Notes: a model not told the origin generated them from the sequence alone. Counted from the stretch's first letter, positions 34,180 to 47,500 are shown. The stretch is DNA of 64,000 nucleotides from Macrothele yani (GCA_039090855.1 CM077012.1:143502541-143566540), one strand, 5' to 3'. A program made the numbers and translations.

Positions 34180-36030
34180 GTGAATGGTTTTTAATGGGGT
34201 TTTTTTTTTTTTTTTGCGGATCAATGGGCGTTTTGGTGGACCAGCGGTTTGCGAATTCTAGTGGTCCACTGGCCCAGTAGAAAATTTATTTCTAATTCTA
34301 ACACTGTACTTACAGCAAAGGACCCTTATTTGTGTCCTTAAAAAAATGGGAAATGACTGTACAGAAATACTACCACACATACCAAACCTGCATGTTTGGA
34401 ATAGAGTTATGCAAAACAAAGGAGCTGCCACTCTGAGAAGTGAGTAATTGTGTGCTCCCCGAAATACACAAAGGGGATACTATTTTGAATATTAGAATAG
34501 TTCTGTAAAAGAACCTTTCTTCAGAAAAGTCAGATTTCAGCTGTGAATTGATAATGTACCTATTTAGATAACAGGCTGAGTTGCCTGACAGTCATGTTCA
34601 ATTTGGTACCATTAGAAATGAGATGTGTTGAAATGGGGGGGGGGGGGGGGAGAAAAATGAAAGATCTTTGGTTGTAGTTTTTTTAATTATTTTTTCTTGT
34701 GATGATTGACTTTCACAACATTTCACTTAATGGGGACATAGCTGTTACACTAAAGCCCAGAATACATGCATCATTTGCATTGTACTTAGTTTTATTGGTG
34801 AATTTTTTTTTTTTTTAGTGAAAATGACTAATGAGGGAATAAGCAATGTATAAGAGAGAGAGAGAGAGTAATGAGAGAATAAAGCTTTTGTTGTACTCAA
34901 AATTAATTTTCTCAACTATTTAATGGCCAAATGTGCAGTTTTCTTTGTTAATGCAGAAAACTACATTTGGTACAAATCTTAAAACAAAAATACTTCAGTA
35001 TTTTTGTGAAACTGCATCGCCTAGGAGTGTGAATCAAATCTGCAGTTTTCATTTTCCGTTCGAGCCTGCTGTTTTTCTACCCAGGACGAGTCTCCAAGCA
35101 TGTGAAGCATAGGAGTACTAGGCTGAGAAATATTTGTATCACTGTCGGGCATTTATGATTTCTTTCTTGATATCTAAGGTATTGTCTGAAGATCTGCAAA
35201 GAGGTGTTGAATACTGCTATTTGCGCAGATCAGTTGTTTGTCCAGATTCCGATGCTTCGGTTGCTTGGAGATTAACTATCACTAATTGGTGTAGCAGCCG
35301 CATGTGCTAGCAGAAATCAGGAGGTGCAAGGTAGATTTCTGTTTCAGAACAAAACTGTATGCAAGTTCTCTGAGTAGACAGCTGTATGTGGTAACAGTTA
35401 AATTCAATACTTTAAGCATAAAATGTAATATGCTTCTCTGACTGCTCTCTAGTAGCCCTCATAAGTGAATTGTGTACAAAGTGGGTCTCGTAAATTGAGG
35501 CAATTTCAAGTGACAGACCTTAAGCTCCATTAGATGCTCACTTCGAAACTTGGCAAAATGAAAAATTTGAGCCTTGTAAATTGAAATGGAATCTTGTATG
35601 GTGGTTTTGGAATACTACCGAAGCACATCTTGTCCTGCTGCCTGGCCAAATCTTCAGTGGTTTTAGTTATAAAATGAAAGATTAATATGACAAAACATCT
35701 AGCCACTAATTATGTAGTACTAGTGTGTTTAGATTTCTGTAATATATGATGGGAGATTCAAATTTTAACTTGGAGCACACATTGCAATGTACCTGAAAAT
35801 TTAGGATTCCAATGGATGCATAATGATTTGGTCAAGAAATGGTATTACATAAGTTGTTGAAAAACAACATTAGTGCTACTTTGCTAGTGGAGCATTTACA
35901 CATCTTCAATAGTGCGGATAAATGTTGTAATGATGAAATACCCAGATTCATACCTCCACCTTTGATACCGTTAATTTTGAACAACAAGGACTAAATAAAC
36001 TACTAACCCGAATTTTATTTCAGAACTCAC
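34180..36030. other. no gene recognised
   Basis: Holds a T run at 34199-34215, a G run at 34637-34650 and a short GA run at 34855-34869. No domain in any frame and no paired transposon ends. Confidence 0.5.
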
Positions 36031-36039
36031 CCAATAATA

Positions 36040-36290
36040 ATTAAGACACAACTACCATTAGCCAGAGTGTGGTGACGTTTCCTTGAAGTCACTTGAGAGC
36101 CAAACGTGGTGTGTATAAATAAGAGTAGTGTTCCACGGTTTACTCTTTTTCACATTTTTTACAATATCTCATTTCAACATTCACCTGAGGATGTGTTGGG
36201 AGCCAGCATGAAAGATCTAGTGATGTGATTTTAGCCTTCAACTTTTACTTCAGTGTAAATAAAGTAATTTTCATCGTACTTTTTGACTTT
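36040..36290 (+). promoter_or_regulatory. possible retroelement terminal region: TATA box and hammerhead-like motif
   Basis: A TATA-like GTGTATAAATAAGAG lies at 36110-36124. About 70 bases downstream is CTGAGGA (36185-36191), then TGTTGG pairing with CCAGCA around GAG, then GAAA at about 36210. CTGAGGA fits the hammerhead CUGANGA consensus. An AATAAAG word follows at 36259. Together these look like a small terminal unit of a Penelope-type element with promoter, ribozyme and poly(A) signal. There is no protein nearby to support it and the stems are short. Confidence 0.3.
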
Positions 36291-36446
36291 CAGTAATACG
36301 TTATATCGTGCAACAACTGCATTCGAACAGTTAAATGGTGTTACTTCCTACAGGCTTCTGTTAATTGCATGTCAATGCATGCTGAATATAAAATTTTATG
36401 AAAACCTATACTATCCGAAACGGCTACTCTAAAATGGTTTGTAATA

Positions 36447-37820
36447 CACTGCTGGCCACCCAAAATGCAACATCAAGAAGGGAAGGACACGAGATAGCAA
36501 AGCCAGATTTACTGGACACATAACAGATACAAAGATAAAACGATTGAGCTTACAGGCCCGTGCGACTTGGGGAACACGCAGAAATCAATAGTTCGTGTGG
36601 CTCCCATGGCTGGCAACAATGGCCGCTACACGCCGCGTCATCGAAAGAAAGATGTTTTGGATGTGGGCTTGGGGTATGTCGGTCCGGGCTGCTTTCACAC
36701 GTTGCCTCAGTTCATCAGGCGTAGCCGCGGGTGGTGCTTGCCGGCCCACTCGGTTGCCAATCAGCGACCAGACGTGTTTGATGGGCGACATTTTGGGAGA
36801 ACAGGCGGGCCACTGCAGCAGTGACACCTAGTGGGCCGTGAAGAATTGTTGCACTATGCGTGCCACGTGCGGGCGCACATTGTAATGTTGAAACGTGGCA
36901 CGCTGGCAGGTCCTGCAGATAAGGGAGGACAACAGGCTCCAAAACGTCGGAGATGTAGCGGTGGCTGTTGAGTGTACCGGCGATGCGTACCAGAGGGGTG
37001 CGGGTGTCATATCCAATTGCGCCCCAAACCATAACGCTAGGCGACGGACTGGTATGACGATACATAATGCAGGCGTCATACATTCTCTGGCCGCAGTGCC
37101 GCCACACGCTGATCCGACCATCGTGGTGTTGCAGGCAGAAGCGGGATTCGTCGGAGAAGACAATGTCGTGCCATTACGTAGCCCAGGTGCGGCGTTCAAC
37201 GGCCCACTGCCGCCGCACTCGCTGGTGGTGTAACGTCAATGGTAATCGGAGCAATGGGTGCCGCGAGACAAGTCCCCGCTCCTGCAGACTACGTCGAACG
37301 GTACGTGTTGACACAGGTTGTTGCGACACACCCTAATTCCTGCGCTAACGTTCGTGATGTGGCGGTGCGAGCCGTCAATGCCCGCCGCACAACATGCCGG
37401 TGGGCTACGGCAATCGCTCACGTCGGTCCGTCCCTCCTGCACCCACCGAATCCATAGGCACCTCACTGTGGCTGGATGTCGTCCCACACGGGCGCCGATG
37501 TCTCTGTACGATAAACCGCTGTCGCGATAAGCTACTATTCGTCCTCTGTCGAACTCCGAAACGTGCTGGAATAACTCTCGTATTCTGCGACGAGGCATCA
37601 TCAAGCTTCCCACGCACAAGTCCACCGAGAAGCACTCTAGAAGGGTGCCTTGTGTGGACCCTTCTTATAGTGCTTCTCGGTGGCGTGCCGGGCGCATATG
37701 ATTTGCATATGCCCTGAAATGCTAATCGTTTGCATGTTCATTCGCGGGCGACGCATGCTGCGAATTTCAGGCCAATCGGATGCTTCCTTCTTGGTGCTGC
37801 ATTTTGGGTGGCCAGCAGTG
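36447..37820 (-). mobile_element. Tc1-like transposon, full length in outline, transposase broken
   Basis: The ends are CACTGCTGGCCACCCAAAATG on the left and its inverse on the right (CATTTTGGGTGGCCAGCAGTG), extending to a shared AAGAAGGAAG block. TA lies on both flanks (36445-36446 and 37821-37822), the Tc1/mariner target. The transposase starts on the minus strand at about 37601 with MMPRRRIRELFQHVSEFDRG, then SYRDIGARVGRHPATVRCLW (helix-turn-helix) and W-V-Q-E-G. Later pieces in other frames include ARTWHA, a remnant of the N-A-R-P-H block, and an SPKMSPIKHVW block (normally S-P-D-L-S-P-I-E-H-V-W), where both the Asp and the Glu are replaced by Lys. Frameshifts in the middle and the lost acidic residues make it inactive. 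Confidence 0.85.
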
Positions 37821-38555
37821 TACATTGAAAAAAACCCCAAAGCATTTGAATAGATTTCGATCGTTTTCTCGAACCATTCATGAGTTACGAGCAGTCAGAT
37901 AAATTCCTCTTAAACGTAACTTTCGCTAATTCACGTTTTAAGAACTAAGCACTTGAATTGACGACTCTCAACAGGTAGCGCGATTGTCGCGTTCCTTTGA
38001 CAAACATTACGAACGCACTATGAACTTTGATTGGTGATGGAATCTAGCGCTTAAAATGGAGATTGTTTGACGACGACTTAGGCGGGCCAAGACTTCGCGT
38101 GCCCCAGTGAACTAGCTTTGAACTTGGGTTATTAATGACGTAAACTAACACTTGATGTGCAAACTGTCAATAATAATAATAATAAGAAAAAAAAACTGGT
38201 AAAAATGGTGACTGCTATTCCCTTTGGGAAGTGTAGAATTCAGACCACAAGATGCACACCTTCGCGGTCTTCTTAATGTGTGTATACACATACACACACG
38301 CCCCTTCCTTTACCTTTATAGATATTCTTTGCAAAGTCTAGAAGTTCCCAAGTTACTGTAGTTATTAATACCACTAATGATTCCAAAGAGGAAAATCACT
38401 AATGTCATAATACATTCTTTGCCGGAAATAAAAAACACCCCGAGGAAGTCAATAGATCCTGATGAAACTCCGCAAACGAGTAACTCAAGGCCAAATATGC
38501 AAATGATTAAAACATAAGGACCATTGAGTAAATAGTTGTCCTCTACAGCTCATGG
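37821..38555. other. no gene recognised
   Basis: Sequence between two Tc1 elements with no domain in any frame. A short (AAT)n run occurs at 38170-38184 and TGTG/CACA words at 38278-38300. Confidence 0.5.
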
Positions 38556-38559
38556 GAAC

Positions 38560-39620
38560 CGCGCATCGAGAAGAGTATTTATATCAGGAGTAACGCTCGC
38601 ACGCAGTAACAACTGTGACGGCGGTTTGCAGTTGCATTGACCTCCACGGACTGTGAGGATGCCTCGACGTCTAATTGGCCTGAGAGAAGCCTGTTGGTCA
38701 AGTCGCGGTAGCGACAGGCATTTTGGGTCGGAGCGACGCGGCAATCGGACGATGTTGGAGCCAATGTGTCGAGGAGGGTACAACCCAACAGCAGGTGGGC
38801 ATTGGACGGTTGAGGGCAACGACAGAACGCAAAGATCAAGCGGTTATAAGAGCCACCCGAACAGAGAACCAAATTCGTCGCTCTCAACCATCCGTGGTTA
38901 CGTTGCATCGTCTACACGTACGGAAGTAGCCATCCGGACCGTTACCAGACAGACGGACACGGAGACTGCTATCGAGGAGATACCTACTTACCACTGACCA
39001 ACGATTTGCAGTGGTGTTGGGCCCGATCAACGTGGGATAGTGTCCAGTGGCGTCGTGTTGTCTTCAGTGATGAGTCACGGTTTGCACTAACGCTGTTCAC
39101 CAACGCATATGTGTCTGAAGGCTAGCCGGCCAACACTTGATCCTGTTTTTATCGTGGAACGGACACGACTGGCACACCGGGAGTGAGTGTGTGGGGAGCC
39201 ATTTCTTACGATAGCCGGACACCCTTGGTAGTCCTCGGTACCACCTTCTCGGCTCAACAGTACGTCGACAATATTCTGCGACGTGTTTCCATTCCTGTAG
39301 CAAGATCAACGAGCAATTTTTCAACAGGATAATGCCCGGCCACACATGGCACTACTCTCTTAGGCCTTCCTTCATTATGTCATCCTTCCATGGCCAGCCC
39401 GATCACCCGACCTCTCACCGATTGAACATGGTGGGACGCCAACTGCGCCCATTCCAGAATGTTGGCGAACTGGCCAACAATTTGCAAACCATTTGGCATG
39501 CTATATACCTAAGGACAGTATCCGTGAAGTGTATGCGTCTATGCCACGCCGGGTAACCACTTGTATCAGAGCCAGAGGTGGCTCTACAACATAATGACTT
39601 GTTCCACTCGTGTAGGAGTT
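38560..39620 (+). pseudogene. Tc1-like transposase relic, second family
   Basis: The plus strand gives a decayed Tc1 transposase in mixed frames. The first recognisable block is at about 38723: GRSDAAIGRCW, from the second helix-turn-helix, followed by T-Q-Q-Q. The bipartite DNA-binding domain continues (SLSTIRG). The catalytic domain shows the VVFSDESRFAL block near 39060 (first Asp) and the GVSVWGAISYDSRTPLVVLG block near 39190. The D-N-A-R-P-H-T block near 39330 survives only as a degenerate CPATHGT. Position 39400 has SPDLSPIEH across a frame break. Terminal repeats were not found. It differs from the element at 36447 and is older. Confidence 0.75.
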
Positions 39621-40190
39621 TCATCCGAAAAAATGGCCCAACTGCTGTAGAATTGCAATAATTTCCTTTCCGATACATATACATTGCACATGCCAATTTT
39701 CATCTCAATCGAGGCTTCGGTTGTTTTTTTTAATTTTGGCAAAAGTGTATTTAGCAATTATGGTTGCGAAAATCTACGAAATGTGTTCAAAGGATACGAA
39801 TTTCTTCCTCTTGTGGTCGAGTTGATTTCGGTATCGAGCTCCTAGCTACTGTTAGTGCTATTTGGTCAAGGCATCAATGCACTGGCTGTCTCCTACTTCC
39901 CTTGGAGACCGTGGCCCTAAGTTATCCGACACGGACCTTTTAGTGCACATGCTGTAGCTAAATTCAGAATAAAGTTAAACCACATTTATCTTTAGGATTT
40001 CTAGTATTTAGAAGCTAAAGCTTTGCAAACTGTTTTCTGACTTTTTTAATAACTGATCAGGTAATCGTTATGCGCGTGCAGATTTTAGCATTGCATGCAT
40101 TTACTGGGACAGGTAGTGTGCTATTTGTCTTTCGTGTTTATTTATAGACAAACCATATATATGTACATATGGAAAACAGATCTTGTATAC
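39620..40190. other. no gene recognised
   Basis: No domain, hairpin or microsatellite of note between the two Tc1 relics. Confidence 0.5.
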
Positions 40191-40194
40191 GGCA

Positions 40195-40900
40195 GGCGAG
40201 AGCGATGTACGGTATCAGTTAGGCGGTCTAGTTCGTCCAGCATCAGCTCTCGATTGAGGATTGGGATGGACAAAATGAGTGTTCTGGACTTAGAACGTGG
40301 CATGATACTTGGCGCATGAAGTGCTGGTTCTAGCATCTCCTGAGCGACTTTCTCCTGTGCCTTTCGCGCCCAACCGTAGCGAGGATTTACCGTGAAACGG
40401 TGCAGTACGTAAAAAATTACAGCAATGTGCGATTCTTTGGAAAAAGAAAGCTGGTGTATCAGACGGGTCAAAGCAAATTGGTGATAATCGTGCTAGCGGT
40501 CAGGTGGGCAAAGCGAATTGGCGAGTATCGTGCAAGCGAACAGGCGGATCGAAGCAAATTGGCGAGAAATGTGCAAGCGAACAGGCGGGCCGAAGCAAAT
40601 CTGGCCATAGATTCGTCTTGTCTGGCGGTACAGTACATGATAATGTGCTCGTCTCGGGATTGTTGTCCTGGCTCTAATCAAGACATCGTAGGACATCTGA
40701 ACGCCACTGCGTATCTGAACAGCGTTACCGACCTCGTCTCTTCACTGAATCGTTCCAAGAAAAAATGCCGACGAGTTTTCCGTTCATCCGGGGCCTGCAT
40801 AATTCCCGAATTAAAACTCCATCGAGCATGTCTGGGATAAGGTGGAACGGGCTGTTCGGTGCGAGACTGCGCGACTAAGTCATTTCCGCATGGTATATAT
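40195..40900 (+). pseudogene. Tc1-like transposase relic, internally deleted, with 41-bp tandem repeats
   Basis: The start at 40266 reads MDKMSVLDLERGMILGA, the typical Tc1 first helix (D-L-x-R-G), ending at a stop after 17 codons. The middle is replaced by a tandem array (40469-40600). The C-terminal end at about 40770-40870 keeps the words for the S-P-x-L-x-x-I-E-H-V-W-D-K-V-E-R-A-V-R block across frame breaks. Most of the catalytic domain is missing, so this is an internal deletion derivative. Confidence 0.6.
40469..40600 (+). repeat. 41-bp tandem repeat, about 3.2 units
   Basis: Units start at 40469, 40509, 40550 and 40591. Each reads roughly C(A/G)AAGC(A/G)AATTGG, then a CGTGC(A/T)AGCG block and CAGG(C/T)GG. 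Units 2 and 3 are the closest pair. Confidence 0.85.
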
Positions 40901-41639
40901 AATATTCCACAAAATGTATTGCACTTTCCGTGTGCCATGGGGCTATGGTTGAAACGTGGTTTGTTACGTATAATTTTGATAAGTGTATTCAGCTACCTTA
41001 AACTGCTTTTTCTATGCGTTAAGTGGATCAGATCTACCATGTTGTGGAATAATATTTATTTTGCATCTTCGCTAATATCGAATAAACCAGGTCTTGTGTA
41101 TCATGAGCAGTGTTTGTAGCAGACGTGTTGACAATGTTTTGTTCGTTTTATTATTGTGCAGTTCCAGTCGCCGTTTCGTTTATCATTCTTTAGCTCAGCA
41201 GTGAAAATTTTGTAGGCGGAGTAAATGCATCTAAAACTAGAGTTAAAATAAATGTTACTGCTTTGGATTATTATTTTTTTGTCATTCATCTGCAGTTGCT
41301 TACCATTTATTTACATTATCCATAATGATTATGTGAATTTTTTTTTCAATCGAACCCCCTTGCTTCAAAATTTGAAATCAAGAATAAGGTAGCATCTCCC
41401 TTATAAATAAAAATAGTTAAGTTGTTTGAAATTAAAAAAAAAATTGTCTCCTTCCTCATGGCCTTGTTTTTTTTTTTTTTTCCGGCGTTTGCAAATGCAT
41501 ATGCATAAAAATAAGTTGCGGTTTGGGGAATAGCGGGAGTAGTAAGTGCAGGGTCACGAAGGTTCGGAAACGCAGCAGTCGGGAGGGTGAGTAGGGAATG
41601 TAGAGAAAAATAAATGAGGAGTTAGGGGTACCACTCTCG

Positions 41640-41850
41640 CTATATATATACGCACTGGAATAAAAAAGAAAAAAAAAGTGTCCTCTGCAATCTAGAGAGC
41701 ACGCGTCTCATTGTTGCTGCTTCTATAGATTGCTTCCACTACACGCGTGCGCCGTTTTTATGCAGATGTCGCGTGCAGAAGTGCACGCCGCCGAACACCT
41801 GAACGGCGGCGGTTTGGGGCTGAATGGAAGGAAAAGAAAAAAATAATAAC
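41640..41850 (+). promoter_or_regulatory. weak promoter/first-exon candidate
   Basis: CTATATATATACGC at 41639-41652 could be a TATA box. About 110 bases downstream the sequence becomes CpG-bearing for its surroundings, with an ATG at 41765 that opens 27 codons (MSRAEVHAAEHLNGG…) before a stop. The base composition differs from its neighbours, which hints at an exon. No splice partner or protein match is visible. Confidence 0.15.
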
Positions 41851-44019
41851 AATACTTATAATAAAAGAAAAAAGAAGAGAAGAGGAAGGATTTCTTTTAC
41901 ATTGGCTTTGTATGCCACTGCGGGAATTTTCGAGAGAACTTGCAGGGTTTCTAGTACTTAGTTTCCAGCTGCCATCTTTTTTTTTTTTTTTATTTCTTCG
42001 CTCTCTGTTTCTCACACATACGTTTCAATTTTCTTTATTTTGGTACAAAAATAGGATTTTGAAATGACCTTGCTTTTGTGTTTCTTGCCAAGACGTGTAA
42101 GTTTATCTTCATTGCTTCTGCATTTTATCTTTGCTACAACGTAAAAGTTGCACTCAAGGGATATTCAGCAATGGCGACGTTTATAAGTTCAGAAGGGGGG
42201 GGGGATGTTGCCCCCAAATTCCGTTTATGTAAGATTTTACTCGACGCTGAGTTACCCCCACTACAAGTAAAATGCGTTTTCAGTTACATACTATACGTAG
42301 TATTTACTAAATGTATGTAGCACTGAGAACCATGGATACAAACTTCCATTGCCTTTAATAAGTTACCATTTTTTTATTGAAAATCAGAGGTGCAGAAAAT
42401 TTTTTGCAAATTTTATAGTTTATATGTATTACGTTATATTTTTAAATATTTGTTATGCATTTTAATTTGTAACCTGACACGGAGTATCTCTCTACCTCTC
42501 TTTCATTTTACTTTGTCTCTTTTTCTCTCTCTCGTCTTTTTAAAAATGGTATCTTTCTACAACTGTCTTAAGCATTCGCTCTGAGAACTCACCATTTCAC
42601 AGAATAGTTAAAACACTAAATTTAACAAACATTTCAATTTTATATAACAAATTTTCTGTGAATTCGAAAAATTCATTTATGTTTATCCAGAGTCCCTAAA
42701 ATCTTAGGTAGTTGCACTCGCTATGTGTTGTAATTGTTTAAATTTGGAGGGGGGGGGGCTTAAGGGCGGGCTTAAAGTTAATTAGGCACCTGACTTTTTT
42801 TCATTGACTTTTCCTCTCGTTTACGCGAAAAGGCAAAAGGCACGCTCGTACTATGAGTTATCTTTTTCATTGCGTTGATGATGAATATTAGTTATGTCAA
42901 GTAGCCTTTTCGCGTTTCATCGTAGATCTGTAAACTGACTGGATAATTTTGAAATTGCATTAGGATTGTGAAACTAAAGCCTCCGACTTGTAATTCCTTG
43001 TCCAGTCTTGAATGGTGTTGCACAGAGCATATTTAAGGAGACACAGGGGCGTGGGCTGGACTGTATTTTATGGCCCCAGTATTAGTAGCACACCCTTGGG
43101 TTTTACTATAGGGGATGAATAAAAATACCCAGGGGAAAACATTCCCAAAATATGATAAGGAGTCATAAAAATATCCTCGCGTTATTGAAGTTTGTATCCC
43201 ATGATTCATGGACGAATCAGTGTTAGCAAGAAAATGTAAAAATCATGGTTGAAAAATGAATACCAGTTCAGTTCTGCTTTAATCCTCGTTCCCCCAGGGT
43301 TCAGCTTGTTGAAATTATATCGAAGGATTGGGCAAAATAAATATGATCGAAATATCATGATTCAAACGAATTCTTAATATATGAAAATTTCCTTGAATTT
43401 AAAATATGTAAAAAAACCTCTCAAAAAAACCCCATCTATAATCCTTTCGAAAGATTTGAGAAGAACTGGGTGTGCGACTATGCTTTTTCAAGACTCATGA
43501 AAAAGCGGGAAGAAATAGAAATTTTATTTCGACAAGGAAGTTTCTTAGATTTTGCTGTGCTATCTGCAAAAAAAAAAAAAAAAAAAAAAATCCCCCCCCC
43601 CCAAAAAAACTGTCAATTCTTCAAGCATCTTGCATAATTCTGGGGCCCCCTTGAAAATGCGGGGCCCCGGAGCTGCAGCACCCCCCCCCCCAAATGGGCT
43701 CTGGTGTCGCAAGAAGTTAAAAATCCGATATTTATGCAGAAAATGCTCTTCATTTTCAGGGCTGCTAGACCTGCGCCAATTGAGCCAGCCCGCGCCGAAT
43801 CGTTGTTCTTAGCCATTTTGCTAAAGAATTCGCGATTTTGACGAATTTTGCGCCAGAAGTTAAAATTTACCGGTCATCGATATTTTAGCATAATCTTACG
43901 ACATTCGAAATCGATTCAGCGGTTACTTCGTACGTGAGTCCCCTCCCTTTTATAAGTGAAGAAATTTTCGGGGTATTAGTTGGGGAAAGGAGGGGGGGGG
44001 TCGTATTTCCGTCTGGGTA

Positions 44020-44560
44020 CGTTGTTCGGAAACGGAAGTTAAACGGAGTGCAGATTTTTCCCGTAATCGTATTTTTTTTTTCTCGCGCGATGTTGCTTCC
44101 GGTTCAGTATCGTTGTTAAATATAATTTCATTGCATAATTCGAGGAATTCCGTCTTTTTTGTTATCATGCACAACTGAACTGAAATTTTGGGAGGATTGG
44201 TGGTGGGGGGGGGGGGTCGTTTTGCCCTCGGAGGACGGAATTTCATCCTTCGAAAACGGGAAGTAGACTTAGGTAAGATTTCTATCGTAATCGTAATTTC
44301 TTTTTTTTTTCGCGATGTTTCCTGTACCCAGTATTGTTAGATATCATTTTATTCCATAAATATTTGTATTTCAGCTGGAAAATGTTGGATAAATTTCTGA
44401 AAACGGAAGTCGGACGGAGCGAAGATTTCTTCCGTAATTGTATCCCCCCCCCCGCGATCTTCCCACTTTTATGTAGTTGTTAAATGTCATCACCCTCATA
44501 AATGTGTGTGCATTTTAGCTTGATAAGGGTATGGGAACTTTCCAAAAACGGAAGTGACGA
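44020..44560 (+). repeat. degenerate tandem repeat, spacing about 146 bp
   Basis: The words CGGAAACGGAAGT or GAAAACGGAAGT, then CGTAATCGTA or CGTAATTGTA and CGCGATNTT, recur at about 44026, 44248, 44394 and 44540. Spacings are 222, 146 and 146, so the first unit carries about 76 extra bases. Each unit has a T or C homopolymer of different length. Confidence 0.65.
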
Positions 44561-47500
44561 AGTTCAAAAATTTGTAAGAATTGATGCATGCTGTTGAAAA
44601 AAAAAGTGTTCATTCTTTGAAAATTACACCATTTATCGAAAATAGTGAAAGCTCTGATATCAGAATTCATGGTTCTCAGGCTGAAAGTTAATTTTAAGCA
44701 TGGTGGATAAAATTGTCATCTGAGGGAATTTACAAAAAAAAAAAAAAAAAAAAGGGTAAGAAATAAAATTGGTAAGGGAAAACTATCAGCAGAAAAAAAA
44801 AGTAAACAGTGGATGCTGTGCAGTGGCATCAACAAAAGACAAATATGGCTGTGGAACTTGCTGAGAAGAAAGTAGGATTTGCTCGCAAGAGGAAACCAGA
44901 GTTATGTTCCAGCAAGTACAGGAACAAAACCAGGAAAAAAAAAACTGTTTGAAGCTATTCCTTTCAAAACCACCCTATTGTGTTTGGAATTTAGCAATTT
45001 TTTAATTGTGAATACAGTGCAGGAGGATCTAGTTAAGTATTTCTATAAATAAATTACGGTGAACGTTTTTGTTCATGCTGTGTAATATTAACACTTTCTT
45101 ACCGCGCAGTCTGATTTTTCACCAAATTAAAAAGTTCAGCTTTGTTTTTTTTTAGTCAGTCTCATATATGTTAATTAAAATCGCTCACGAGCGCTATGGA
45201 TAAAGGAAAGGATTGTTTATATTATATCGCATAACTTGTAATCAATTATCAGGAATACCTATCTTTTGGTTCTTTAGACAAAATTCAGAATTTTGTCTCG
45301 TACGTTCAGGGAACATAATTTTTAGGACGTTTTCTTTTTCTCATTTTGACCTACCTTGGGGAACATCTTCACCCTCACACTTTTCTTTTTCCAGATGAAA
45401 GGTGCGTTGAACCACTTACTAACTCGCAATCGTCTGCTTAATGTCCATGTCCATATATGCAGGACCCCACGTATGTAAGAGCAGTGGTGGTTCTTTCAGA
45501 CGGCAATAATGAAAAAGTCATAAACTGATTCTACTACTACTAGAAGCGTTAAGCGATGGAAGCAGCATTTATCTAACCAACTTTACTAAATCTCACTGTT
45601 ATCTTATAGTTTTGGTTCCAGTTGTAATTGTTCACAGCAATAACGAAAGTTTGACATTGATAATTACTGGATGAAAAACATTGTATGAAGAGTATCATGG
45701 TGCAACTGCTGAAAGGTGATCTTACAATTTGATTATTAAATGTTACATTAGTTTTCCTTATATATCGAAGGTACGCTTTCCTTCAGAAAATCTTAAAAGT
45801 TTGTGATGCACACACAAACCACGTAAGTGTGGCTTGCCAGTTGGTTGTTTTCAGAAATAATGTATTTTCATCTGAATGCCATGAATCTTGAAAAATATGA
45901 TGCTAAAATCCAACCAAACAACAAACAGTAATTACATTTTATTTATTCTTCCTAAGTGTATATTCACAAGTGTTCAGTAACAATAGCAATAGTTCTTGGA
46001 CGCGGCAGCATCCTATTTGTGTTACAGCAAAACAAATGCATTCAGAAGAAAATCCCTGATATCAATGTGTTACGCTTAAAATATTGCAGGTCATGTAGTT
46101 TTCAATAAATCGTGGGTAGTACAATTGTTTTCCCATTTCTTTCACTGTAGGAATGACAGAAATGCTAATTAACAGTCGTAAGAGAAGCAGTAAAATGTCA
46201 ACAAACCTGAAATATAACATTTTTTCATAGTTCATAAAATAATGGTAATTCAGTATATAAGCATAACTTAAAGCACAGCATGGACTTAAAACAATTAAAA
46301 ATACTACCCATTAGCTGCTCCAAAACCTCAGTTGTGCTCCAAAATGCAAATTTTCTCGCTCCAAACCCCAACGTTTCTGCTCCAAAATTGCATATTTTCC
46401 CGCTCCAAGAATTGCTCCGAAACATGGTAGGGGTACTAACACCCCTGCACCTTTTGAAGAAATATTGGGTGATCAGTGGATAACCAGGCGTCTGTTTTAA
46501 AGAAACTAGACGGAGTAAACTGATAGTAAAGTGAACTGTGTGTGGGTTAAGATCCGTGTACAGTAGCAGACCTAGCGAGCGGCGATCGTCTCCTTACGAG
46601 GATTATTTTCTTCAAAGTAGCCACAATTGTAAATGGCGAACTTAGCATTTAGTTACTTGTTATTGTATTTTTGTAAACAAATCGTAACAGCTGAATTTCG
46701 CGCTGATAAATTATTCTCTCGATCTAGCTTCAATTGAAGAGAGAACAATAATACAATTTTCTTCCTCCATGCAGAAAGTTTGTATTGCCAAAATTTGGTA
46801 AGTTATACATTGTGCTTCTATATATCGATAGAGAACTATTAAAGAAATTAATTCATCTCCTTTATTTTGAATTGAATTTTATTACACTCACGGACAATAT
46901 TTTCGCACCTAGAAGTAAATATGCTACAACCGCGAAACTTCGCAAATAGCTAGAGTGCGTGCTGGTATGGAAATGATCCACGTTCGGTGCAGGTGCGCAT
47001 GACCGCACATCCTGTGGTGGCGTTGCAAGCACGAACCGGCAGTCTTATTAACCGGCGGGTAGTCGATGCCCTATGAAAGCAGAAAGCACCGACCGATACA
47101 AGCAAGAGTACAGAGTGACAAGAATGCCGGGTAGACGCCAGAGACGTCAATTTACGCAACTTAAGGACTTTGGGAAAGGCCTAATCATTGGGCTGAAAAC
47201 CGCAGTGTGGTCGGCTCGCCGTATAGCCCACCACGTGAATCGTTCTGACCATACCGTCAGACTGTGTTGGGAGCAGTAGACGCGTGACGGAGCGGCTCCA
47301 GACGGACCAGAAAGACCACCAATAGAGAGACTCGACGGATCGTGCGCCAAGCACGAATTAATCCCATGGGGACTCTGTCAACTATACAGGCGCGCACAGT
47401 GGTCCGAATCGCTAAAAACCCGGACAAAAATAATTTTTCGAACTTCATATTTTAAACACACAATTCGCTTAATAATAATCATCAGTAGTCATTCTGATGG

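Larger units (their letters stand above)
40905..46880. other. no firm gene; homopolymer-rich, one degenerate tandem repeat and one weak promoter candidate
   Basis: Contains long A, T, C and G runs (for example 43568-43602 and 42728-42737). The open frames here are short and repetitive or low-complexity. At 46320-46420 the word GCTCCAAAA recurs several times, probably a small MITE fragment. Nothing else was recognised beyond the two entries listed within this stretch. Confidence 0.45.

Noticed and set aside
41765..41845. A short CpG-bearing ATG frame as a real protein-coding first exon
   Set aside because: Only 27 codons, no splice donor at a sensible place and no downstream exon; kept only as a weak promoter candidate.
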